DNA from: Methanothermococcus okinawensis IH1
Lineage (GTDB): Archaea; AGJL01; Methanococci; Methanococcales; Methanococcaceae
Assembly (NCBI RefSeq): GCF_000179575.2
Contig: NC_015636.1
Coordinates: forward strand, 783,495-847,494
Length of the DNA: 64,000 nucleotides
Direction: 5' to 3'
A program made the position numbers and the translations under genes. This document shows positions 57,141-64,000 of this stretch, piece after piece. The notes below the pieces were generated by a model. It was not told the origin of the DNA. It saw only the letters and a list, made by a program, of their open reading frames with translations, and did no database searches. Position 1 is the first letter of the stretch; each line of letters opens with the position of its first letter.

Positions 57141-57163
57141 CAACCTCCCAAAGGGTTCGGTTG
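57141..57163 (-). promoter_or_regulatory. SECIS element of vhuU
   Basis: On the minus strand CAACC and GGTTG flank the GAA/A internal loop, with a CC(C)/(G)GG upper stem around CCCTTTGGG; the lower helix extends outward by a further few pairs with one mismatch. It begins 7 bases after the vhuU stop codon, in the spacer before vhuB. Confidence 0.87.
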
Positions 57164-57169
57164 AAGAGT

Positions 57170-57307
57170 TTATTCATCTTTGACTAATTCAAATAGCACT
57201 TTGCCCTTTTCATCTTTAACTATCATGTGGGCAGCACATGAGTATCAAGGGTCATAAGCTCTCAATACGAGCTCTATTAAATTTAGTTTTTTCTCATCTA
57301 TTTCCAT
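57170..57307 (-). CDS. vhuU: Hydrogenase C-terminal active-site selenopeptide VhuU
   Basis: This 45-residue peptide has selenocysteine at position 21 (TGA at 57245-57247) in RAYDP-U-YSCAAH. It is the detached C-terminus of the [NiFe] hydrogenase large subunit, supplying the selenocysteine and cysteine nickel ligands (the DPCxxC motif of ordinary enzymes). VhuA accordingly ends without that motif. The peptide continues MIVKDEKGKVLFELVKDE, probably removed on maturation after the CAAH. Ordinary gene finders miss it because of its size and the UGA. Confidence 0.95.
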
Positions 57308-57395
57308 ACCTATCACCAAAGGAATAGGGAATTTTTATTAATTTATATATTATTTAATTCAAATTTATTTTATTATTATTTTATTAAAATTTAAA

Positions 57396-58652
57396 TTATT
57401 TGAATATTTCCGTTGCAGCCTGCTGAATAGCTTTTTCCATTGTAGGAACATTGTGTGTTGTTGCTACAATCATGTTTGCCTTTACGACAACTCCTCTATC
57501 ATCAGTCTCATAGTTATGAATCAATACACCCCTTGGAGCCTCTACTACTCCAACTCCATTTCCTGCTTTTGGCTGAACTTCGGCTCTTGTGTCTGTCGAT
57601 GTAATTTCGCTGTCGTTTAATAATTCTTTTGCCCTTTCACATGCTGCAAGTAATTCTATTAATCTTGCATGGTTGTATGCCAAGGACTGGTTTGCAGGAC
57701 TTCCGAATGTATCCATAAATTCTTTTCTAGCCTCTTCTGCTAATGGTGTTGCCATGGAATCACATACATTAACCATTGCCAAAGGACCTACTCTGTAAAG
57801 CCCTTCTGGATATCCAACTTTTTTGTTGTAAGGATATTTTACATAGTTATGTGAAACTACATGTTCTCCAATGTAATCCAAGTATTCAGCGGGCTTAAAC
57901 TCCATCTTTTCTTTACCATCTGGTGATAAAAATCTCAAAGTATCGTCGTAGAAGTTATGTTTTCCATCCTTTACCAATCCCAAATACCATGTATCAATAA
58001 CACCTAATGATTTTGCAACATCCATATATTGCTCGTTTAATGATTTTATTAAATCAATACCATCCTTTGCATATTCCACTACTGTATCTATTTCTTTTAA
58101 CAATTCATCTCTTTCTTCTTCTTTAAGTGATTTAGAAATTCCTCCGGGTATCCCAGAAACTGGATGAATGGGTCTTCCTCCGGTTTTTTCAACCAATGTT
58201 TGACCGAATTTTCTCAATGCTATTGCCTTTTTGGCTACTTCGGGAGCCTTATCAATAATGCCGATTATATTTCTAACAGCAGGGTCTGCATCTGGACCAA
58301 CTACTAAGTCAGGAGCTGCCAAATAGTAAAAGTGCAATGCATGGCTGTGTATCATATTACCCATAAGCATTAACTCTCTAAGTTTGCTGGCTGCACTTGG
58401 TACCTCAGCTCCCCATGCTGCATCAACAGCTTTAACACTTGCAAGGTGATGAGCTGTTTGACATATACCACAAATTCTTGGAACAATTCTTGGAACTTCC
58501 TCAGCAGGTCGCCCTATAACAAATTGTTCAAAGCCTCTCAGTGCAGTAATATGCAATTTAACATCTTTTGGTTTTCCTGACTCATCCAATGTAATTGTAA
58601 CTTTTCCATGCCCTTCAACACGGCTTAGCGGTTCGATTGTAATTTTGCCCAT
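57396..58652 (-). CDS. vhuA: F420-non-reducing [NiFeSe] hydrogenase large subunit VhuA
   Basis: This 418-residue subunit houses the Ni-Fe centre that oxidises H2. The N-terminal ligand motif RICGICQTAHH (C61 and C64) is present along with LSRVEGHGKV and the C-terminal EVQPKAGNGVGVVEAPRGVLIHNYETD. The usual C-terminal DPCxxC is absent and provided by VhuU, encoded 88 bases downstream. Co-transcribed with vhuG and vhuD. The start has GGTGACTCTAA. Confidence 0.95.
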   Translation of the reverse strand: MGKITIEPLSRVEGHGKVTITLDESGKPKDVKLHITALRGFEQFVIGRPAEEVPRIVPRICGICQTAHHLASVKAVDAAWGAEVPSAASKLRELMLMGNMIHSHALHFYYLAAPDLVVGPDADPAVRNIIGIIDKAPEVAKKAIALRKFGQTLVEKTGGRPIHPVSGIPGGISKSLKEEERDELLKEIDTVVEYAKDGIDLIKSLNEQYMDVAKSLGVIDTWYLGLVKDGKHNFYDDTLRFLSPDGKEKMEFKPAEYLDYIGEHVVSHNYVKYPYNKKVGYPEGLYRVGPLAMVNVCDSMATPLAEEARKEFMDTFGSPANQSLAYNHARLIELLAACERAKELLNDSEITSTDTRAEVQPKAGNGVGVVEAPRGVLIHNYETDDRGVVVKANMIVATTHNVPTMEKAIQQAATEIFK

Positions 58653-58721
58653 TTAGAGTCACCATATTTAATTTATTATGAATCTTAAACTTAATTTTAA
58701 ATTTAAATCTTTATAATTTAT

Positions 58722-59588
58722 TTATTTTTTTATTTTATTAGGTATTAATGCAGCGGCTAATGAAAACCTATTAAATAACGCTACTTTGTCCATAATTTCC
58801 AAAGATGCATCTCCTGATGCTGCATAAGCATTTGCTGCTGCTGCACCTTGGTCAATAACCGCAGGTGCTTTTCCAAAGCATCCTCTGCATGGCATACCTG
58901 CTCTTGGGCACATTGCTCCACATCCTGATTTTGTAGCCATACCTAAACAGGTATATCCCTGTTCAAATAGACATTTTTCAGGGTCAGGAGTTCCTTCATA
59001 TGACCTTTTAAATTTCTCAGGATAAGTTCCTTCTTTTTTCCTTGGACAGTCATCACATACGATTTTTGAAGATAATTGTGGTTCTCTACCTTCCAATAGT
59101 GCAACAATAGCTTCTGCGTTATGTTCTGGTCTTGGAGGACATCCAGGTAATACTAAATCAACTTTTACTACCTTGCTTATAGGTTTAACTTCTTCCTCCA
59201 ATGGTGGTATATCTTCGCTTGGAATTTCACCGGGATTATCTGTTGATGCTGTGCTATATATCGTATTTAAAAACTCTTCTTTGGTGTATAGATTACCAAG
59301 TCCTGGTATGCCACCAAAAGCTGCACAGCTTCCCCATGCAACTACTATTTTTGATTTTTCTCTGATTTCTTCAACGAGATGTTTGTCGTGTTCGTTTCTT
59401 ATGCCGCCCTCAACAAGGAATACATCGATGCCCTCAGGTATTTCTTTTACATCTGCAATAATAGGAGCATAAACTATTTCCAAGTTTGGAAGGACATCGA
59501 GTAGTTTTTCATGTAAATCCAATAATGACATGTGGCATCCAGAACATCCGCATAACTGTATCAGTCCTACTTTAACTTTATCTGCCAT
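58722..59588 (-). CDS. vhuG: F420-non-reducing hydrogenase small subunit VhuG
   Basis: This 288-residue small subunit carries the Fe-S relay from the Ni-Fe centre. The proximal-cluster motif is at residues 13-18 (LCGCSGCHMSLLDLHE), joined by VEGGIRNEHD, GSCAAFGGIPGLGN and GCPPRPEHN. The C-terminal CLFEQGYTCLGMATKSGCGAMCPRAGMPCRGCFG binds the remaining clusters. It starts with ATG 59588 after GGTGGTTAG. Order hdrA-vhuD-vhuG-vhuA-vhuU-vhuB matches that I recall for Methanocaldococcus. Confidence 0.95.
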   Translation of the reverse strand: MADKVKVGLIQLCGCSGCHMSLLDLHEKLLDVLPNLEIVYAPIIADVKEIPEGIDVFLVEGGIRNEHDKHLVEEIREKSKIVVAWGSCAAFGGIPGLGNLYTKEEFLNTIYSTASTDNPGEIPSEDIPPLEEEVKPISKVVKVDLVLPGCPPRPEHNAEAIVALLEGREPQLSSKIVCDDCPRKKEGTYPEKFKRSYEGTPDPEKCLFEQGYTCLGMATKSGCGAMCPRAGMPCRGCFGKAPAVIDQGAAAANAYAASGDASLEIMDKVALFNRFSLAAALIPNKIKK

Positions 59589-59670
59589 CTAACCACCTAA
59601 TTATTAGGAATAATAGAAATAATAAGAATAAATTTAAAAAAGTAATTACCTCCTACATTGGAGGCAGTCC

Positions 59671-59700
59671 TTCCACAGGTCCTTTCGGTTCCCCGTGGAA
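59671..59700 (-). promoter_or_regulatory. SECIS element of vhuD
   Basis: On the minus strand TTCCACGGG and CCTGTGGAA pair around the GAA/A internal loop, capped by a CC-GAAA-GG stem-tetraloop. It begins 15 bases after the vhuD stop and must serve both UGA codons of that gene. Confidence 0.9.
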
Positions 59701-59715
59701 TTCATCCTTTTTTAT

Positions 59716-60120
59716 TTAAGCTTTCAGAGGGTTTGGACCTAATTTTTTAACTCTTTCAGTCATTTCTTTTACTGCGGAAGCGAATTTATCAGCCTCGGCA
59801 CTACTCATGAAGAACATTTCAATTCTTTCTCCACCTATACCGAGCTCATCTAAAATCTGTTTTGTAAGTTTAACCCTCTCTTCAGCTTTGAAGTTCCCTG
59901 TTTCAAAGGCACATTCATGAGGCTTTCATCCAGCTACGAATACTGCATCAGCACCTTTCTGGAAAGCTCTTAATGCATAGGTAATATCGAATTTTCCAGT
60001 GCATGGCATTCTTACAATCCTTACTGATGCTGGATATTGAAGCCTACTGGTGCCTGCTAAATCTGCTGCACCATATCCTCACTGGTAGCATACAAATGCC
60101 ATGATTGTGGGTTCAGCCAT
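59716..60120 (-). CDS. vhuD: Hydrogenase-heterodisulfide reductase linker VhuD, two selenocysteines
   Basis: This 134-residue iron-sulfur protein links VhuAG to HdrA and holds a 2Fe-2S cluster (MvhD family). It has two in-frame TGA codons, read as selenocysteine at positions 14 (FVCYQ-U-GYGAAD) and 65 (FVAG-U-KPHEC), in places where other MvhD proteins have cysteine. Remaining cysteines are C11, C40 and C69. Read conventionally the gene looks like three fragments and would be overlooked. ATG 60120 follows GTGATATT, and the stop is TAA at 59716-59718. Confidence 0.94.
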
Positions 60121-60254
60121 AATATCACTTTTTTTAAACTTTTTATTTTTATTTAACTTATAAATTATTTATAATAAGTTTTGGAGGAACTTAAATATAA
60201 GAAATTTTTAAATTTTTACTTTTTTAACTTTGCCGAGCTACATAGCTCACATCA

Positions 60255-60285
60255 GCATTATCCTGGCTATGCCTTCGGGTAATGC
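60255..60285 (-). promoter_or_regulatory. SECIS element of hdrA
   Basis: On the minus strand GCATTACCC pairs with GGATAATGC (one C-A mismatch) around the GAA/A internal loop. The GGC-ATA-GCC upper stem-loop completes it. It lies about 150 bases after the hdrA stop and about 135 bases before vhuD; the adjoining 60225-60250 segment can form another short stem (GAGCTA/TAGCTC). Confidence 0.88.
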
Positions 60286-60432
60286 CTCATCTGTAATGGC
60301 TAAATCACTTATGCCGAGTTTTTTTATTTTAGTTATTAATTATTTAGTTATTTTTTTAGTTATTTTAATATATATATTGAATATTGGTAATGATTTATTT
60401 ATAAACTGTGACCATTCGCTCTTAATTTAAGT

Positions 60433-62409
60433 TTATCCATTAATTATTTTTTCTGCATCCAATATTCCATCTATTGTGGCAAGTATCTGCTCATCTCTGT
60501 AATATCTTAACTGCATAGCACCACTTGGACAAGCTCCTGCACAGGCACCACAGCCTTTACATGCAACATCATCCACTTGGGCTATTAAATGACCATCAAT
60601 CTCTTTGTAAGATATAGCGTGATATGGGCACATTTTTCCACAAATTTCACATCCACCACATACATTTTCATCAACACAGGCTCTTATCATTTCAATTTTA
60701 AACTGTCCCTGTGCCATGGGTATAGATACTGCACTTGCTGCACCTTTTGCCTGAGATACTGTATCAGGTATATCTTTTGGACCCTGGGCAACTCCTGCAA
60801 TGGCTATACCATCGACTTTTGTATTTACTGGTGCTAATTTTGGATGCAATTCTTTGAAAAATCCATCAGGACTTAATTCAAGACCCAACATTTTTGCAAT
60901 ATCTTTGTTTTCAGTTCTGGCAACTAATCCTGCTGAGAGAACTACAAGGTCTGCATCAATGTCAAGCACTTCTCCCATCAATGTTTCTTCAACTCTAACT
61001 GTTAAATTTTTGGTTTTAGGGTCTTCAATTATACATCCTGGTCTTCCTCTTACAAACCTGACTCCAAACTGTTCCTGAGCTCTCTGGTAGTATTCCTCAT
61101 AACCTTTACCAAATGCCCTAATATCCATATAACATATGTAGATATTTACATCAGGATATTCTGATTTAATAAGCTGTGCGTTTTTAAGGGCAAACATACA
61201 GCATACTCTGGAACAGTATGGATTTCCAACTTTTAAATCCCTTGACCCTACACACTGTATGAATACAATGTTTTTAGGATGCTTTCCATCGCTTAATCTA
61301 ACTACATGACCGCCTGTTGGTCCAGATGGATTTACCATCCTTTCCAATTCAAGAGTTGTAATTACATTATCATATATGCCATATCCATATTCTTCTTTTT
61401 TAGTGGCATCAAATTCATTAAATCCATTGGAAACAATTATTGTACCAACTTTGAATTTAATTTCTTTTGGTTTTTGATTATATCTTATGGCTCCAGGACC
61501 ACAGGCTTTTTCACACAATCCACAGTGAATACAGTGTTCCATGTCAATGGTATATACCAAAGGCACGGCTTGAGCGAATGGCACATATATGGCTTTTCTA
61601 GTACCTAACCCTAAATCAAATCCATTAGGCACTTCAATAGGACAAGCTCCTGCACAGGCACCACACCCGGTGCAGGTATCTTCATCCACATATCTTGGTT
61701 TTTTCTCCACAGTAACTTCAAAATTACCAATATATCCTTGTACATCTTTTATTTCGGCATAAGTGATTAATTCAACATTTGGATGGCTAGCAACTGTAAC
61801 CATCTTTGGCGCGAGAATTCACATCGCACAATCATCAGTAGGGAATGTCTTGTCAATTTGAGCCATCCTTCCTCCAATAGATGGTTCTTTTTCAACAAGA
61901 TATACCTTATATCCTTGGTCTCCTAAATCAAGAGCGGCATTTATTCCAGCAATACCTGCCCCTATAATAAGACATGATTTTTCAACATCAACAACTTTTT
62001 GAGGAACATCCTCTAATTTTTTAGCTCTCTCCACTCCTCCTGCGATTAATTCAATGGCTTTTTTAGTAGCCTCTTCCTTTTCACTCATATGAACAAATGA
62101 GTCGTGTTCTCTTATATTTACGAATTCTAAGTAATAAGGGGACAAGCCTGCTTCTGAAATACATTTTCTAAATGTTGGCTCGTGGATTTTTGGTGTGCAT
62201 GCTGCAACTACAACCCTTTCAAGACCGTATTCTTTAATACAGTCTTTTATTAAATTCTGACCTGGGTCAGAACACATAAATGGGTATGTTTTTGCAACTA
62301 CGACACCGTCTAATTTTTCTACGGCGTCTCTTACTCCTTCACAATCCACGACACCGTTAATATTGGCACCACAGTAGCAGACAAATACCCCTATTTTGGG
62401 GTTACTCAT
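60433..62409 (-). CDS. hdrA: Heterodisulfide reductase subunit HdrA, selenoprotein
   Basis: This 658-residue flavoprotein is the electron-bifurcating subunit that couples reduction of CoM-S-S-CoB and ferredoxin to H2 oxidation. An in-frame TGA at 61819-61821 encodes selenocysteine 197 in PTDDCAM-U-ILAPKM. The FAD motif GAGIAG is at residues 150-155. Four 4Fe-4S motifs are visible: CTGCGACAGACP, CIHCGLCEKACG, CGGCEICGKMCP and CKGCGACAGACP. An excellent AGGAGG site precedes ATG 62409. HdrB and HdrC are not in the window. Without recognising the UGA it would be split into two ORFs. Confidence 0.95.
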
Positions 62410-62568
62410 GTATTCACCTCCTGGTGTATTTCATTCATAAGTATAATATGCATATATTATTAGCTCTATATTATTATAAAAATATATATTCTTAAATTTC
62501 TTAATATTGCATATTAAAAATATTATATATAGTTAATATATTTTAAATATAGTAAGTTAATTTAATTA

Positions 62569-62586
62569 GCGAAAAGTATATATATT
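62569..62586 (+). promoter_or_regulatory. Stable-RNA-type promoter (BRE/TATA) upstream of an ncRNA
   Basis: GCGAAAAGTATATATATT is nearly identical to the tRNA-Phe promoter at 36250-36267. The TATA box predicts a transcript start around 62605-62610, exactly where a long stem begins. There is no tRNA or rRNA downstream. Confidence 0.65.
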
Positions 62587-62605
62587 CGAAAGGTATATGT
62601 TAAAG

Positions 62606-62725
62606 ATGCACGGTGTGGGACAGTGGCATTAAGTTATTTTACACCCCCCATATATAGCTGCTGATAACACCGTGTATAGGAGAAGTCTCCTAAATCCCAT
62701 TCCCACCCCCTCATACCCCCAAATA
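62606..62725 (+). ncRNA. Candidate structured non-coding RNA of unknown class
   Basis: A CACGGTGT/ACACCGTG helix (62609-62616 with 62667-62674) continues, after GGGA and ATA internal bulges, into CAGTGGC/GCTGCTG (7 pairs including wobbles). This leaves a 29-base loop containing CACCCCCC. A separate TAGGAG-AAGT-CTCCTA hairpin follows at 62676-62691, then a cytosine-rich tail. GGGA at 62617-62620 could also pair with TCCC at 62701-62704. The island is GC-rich in a very AT-rich spacer and has a strong promoter. No ORF is convincing. It is not a tRNA, SRP or 5S RNA. The 3' end is uncertain. Confidence 0.6.
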
Positions 62726-63081
62726 AATACGGAAATGAATGGTTAGGATTTAACGGAATATATTTTATAAAATTTTAATTAATTTTAAACCCCTCCCCAT
62801 TTTATTTTACCCCCCTTTTATTTTTCAATGATTAAATCTTTTTTGTTTTTATTATTTTTTCATGTTATATTCTTATATTTAAATATATAAAAATATATAA
62901 TCAATACTGAATATTGTAATTATATATATAAATTATATATATTCTTTCAACGCTATAAGATATATTTAAATACCATTTAAAAAATAATTCTGCAAGAATG
63001 TTTTTAATAATATTTTTAATGTTATTATCCAAGGTATTAATTTGGATGTTAGATGTTGTTAAATATTATACGAGGGATTTT

Positions 63082-63618
63082 ATGAGTATAATTCAATTAA
63101 TATATAATTCATTGATATATATATTACCTGCATATGTTGCAAATGCTTCTGCATGCATATTTGGTGGAGGCACACCTTTGGATATGGGGAAAAAATTTGT
63201 TGATGGCAAGAGAATAGTTGGAAATGGGGTAACATATAGGGGAACTTTTTTTGGAATTTTATGTGGAATTATTGTAGCTGTTTTAGAAGGTATGATTGTA
63301 AATTTAAACATTGTTAATAATATTGCATTTTATTTTAATATATTTGAATGGGTATATATTGGTTTTTTATTATCGCTCGGAGCTCTGTTTGGTGACATGT
63401 TGGGAAGTTTTATTAAAAGAAGAATTGGAATTGCACAAGGAAAACCTGCTCCGATTCTTGACCAAATTGGTTTTGTAGTGTTTGCCATATTATTTGCCTA
63501 TCCTATTGCTCCCATATCTATTGAAATGATAATTGTATTATTGATTATAACACCAGCAGTTCATTTGTTGGGTAATATTGTGGCATACCTATTGGGTGTC
63601 AAAAAAGTATGGTGGTGA
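63082..63618 (+). CDS. carS: CDP-archaeol synthase
   Basis: This 178-residue integral membrane enzyme transfers CMP from CTP to unsaturated archaetidic acid, making CDP-archaeol for polar lipid head-group attachment. About five transmembrane helices are seen. The DUF46/CarS signature is ILPAYVANASACIFGGGTPLDMGKKFVDGKRIVGNGVTYRG, with LGALFGDMLGSFIKRRIGIAQGKPAPILDQIGF. ATG 63082, with GAGGGATTTT, gives the usual family length; the in-frame ATG at 62998 would add an extra hydrophobic segment. Confidence 0.9.
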   Translation: MSIIQLIYNSLIYILPAYVANASACIFGGGTPLDMGKKFVDGKRIVGNGVTYRGTFFGILCGIIVAVLEGMIVNLNIVNNIAFYFNIFEWVYIGFLLSLGALFGDMLGSFIKRRIGIAQGKPAPILDQIGFVVFAILFAYPIAPISIEMIIVLLIITPAVHLLGNIVAYLLGVKKVWW

Positions 63619-63727
63619 AATTAACATTTAAAAAAATAAATTAAATAATTAATTAAAATAAATATAATATATAAATTATAATAACAATAAAATAACGAAT
63701 GATATAATAATTATATATGGTGAAAAT

Positions 63728-64000
63728 ATGATTACTCTTGATTTGGAGTTAAAAGATGTTCCCGGTGAATTAATAAGAGCTCTGACACCAATCTCAAATA
63801 TGGGTGTTAATATATTTAGTGTAATACATTTAAGAGAAAAGAAAACAGATGGTAGGGTTCCTGTTAGGGTAGTTATTGATGATGTAGAAAACAAATTAAA
63901 TGATGTAATAAAAAAACTTGAAGAAATGGATATAATTATTACAAAAGTAAATGAAACAGTCCGAAAAACAGATATTGATATGGTCGTTGTTGGTCATGTA
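63728..64000 (+). CDS. ACT-domain amino-acid-binding protein, cut off at window end
   Basis: Ninety-one codons are visible before the window ends. The N-terminal LDLELKDVPGELIRALTPISNMGVNIFSVIHLREKKTDGRVPVRVVIDD is a clear ACT domain, which binds amino acids to control enzymes of their synthesis. The following MDIIITKVNETVRKTDIDMVVVGHV begins a second region. In methanogens such a protein is often encoded just before homoserine dehydrogenase, so a role in aspartate-family regulation is likely but unconfirmed. GGTGAAAAT precedes the ATG. Confidence 0.8.
   Translation, partial: MITLDLELKDVPGELIRALTPISNMGVNIFSVIHLREKKTDGRVPVRVVIDDVENKLNDVIKKLEEMDIIITKVNETVRKTDIDMVVVGHV

Noticed and set aside
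61819-61821. In-frame stop in hdrA suggesting two separate genes
   Set aside because: Same reasoning: the sequence CAM-U-ILAPKM and a downstream SECIS indicate one selenoprotein.
1-64000. CRISPR arrays
   Set aside because: Despite the CARF regulator, I saw no regularly spaced direct repeats of 25-40 bases anywhere in the window.

Overview
The window is a low-GC (roughly 30%) archaeal chromosome segment. It comes from a hydrogenotrophic methanogen of the order Methanococcales, probably Methanococcus or a close relative. The evidence is the archaeal ribosomal-protein cluster, coenzyme M, F430 and methanofuran biosynthesis genes, isoprenoid-lipid genes, and above all a selenocysteine-dependent methanogenesis operon with archaeal SECIS hairpins. 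Translation starts typically follow a GGTGAT-type ribosome-binding site, and TTG is used as a start in several genes.

Layout. 1-5 kb: a cut-off winged-helix regulator, type 2 IPP isomerase, RNase J, geranylgeranyl diphosphate synthase and ComD (coenzyme M). 5-8.4 kb (minus strand): a large membrane protein, two class III prepilin-like proteins, a winged-helix regulator and a membrane partner. 8.5-10.3 kb: intron-containing tRNA-Trp, MfnE, a zinc-ribbon protein and aEF-1beta. 10.4-22.3 kb: the S10/spc ribosomal cluster from rpl22 to secY, interrupted between rpl15 and secY by a GC-rich multi-hairpin element. 22.3-33.8 kb: N-glycosylation genes (a MraY/AglH-like transferase and AglB), Trm56, dCTP deaminase, a UPF0210 protein, SecG, CfbE, a PHP protein, LeuB, PurC and PurS. 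34.1-36.4 kb: an orphan CARF-wHTH regulator, small ORFs including a frameshifted one, and six tRNA genes with a divergent promoter pair. 36.5-47 kb: a CobN-like chelatase, Fe-S and U32-like proteins, the F430 reductase CfbC and a corrinoid/iron-type ABC importer. 47.3-54 kb: Cbf5, an archaeal ATPase, a ferredoxin, ComE, a HisA-like protein and a FIST sensor. 54.4-62.4 kb (minus strand): the selenoprotein operon hdrA-vhuD-vhuG-vhuA-vhuU-vhuB-fwuB. 62.6 kb: a probable structured RNA with a stable-RNA promoter. 63 kb to the end: CDP-archaeol synthase and a cut-off ACT-domain protein.

The operon at the right end links H2 oxidation (VhuAGDU), electron bifurcation (HdrA with VhuD and polyferredoxin VhuB) and CO2 reduction (FwuB). 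Four of its genes (hdrA, vhuD, vhuU, fwuB) contain in-frame UGA codons, five in all. Each of the four has its own GAA/A-type SECIS hairpin in the 3' untranslated region. Other genes supply the cofactors of the same pathway: ComD/ComE for coenzyme M, MfnE for methanofuran, CfbC/CfbE for F430.

Two window-wide sequence biases stand out. The palindrome GAGCTC is heavily over-represented (about 70 copies by eye against roughly 4-5 expected). GATC is almost absent: I found it only twice, both times in tRNA genes. The most novel-looking loci are the RNA candidate at 62.6 kb, the hairpin element in the spc operon, and the CobN-CfbC-transporter neighbourhood.
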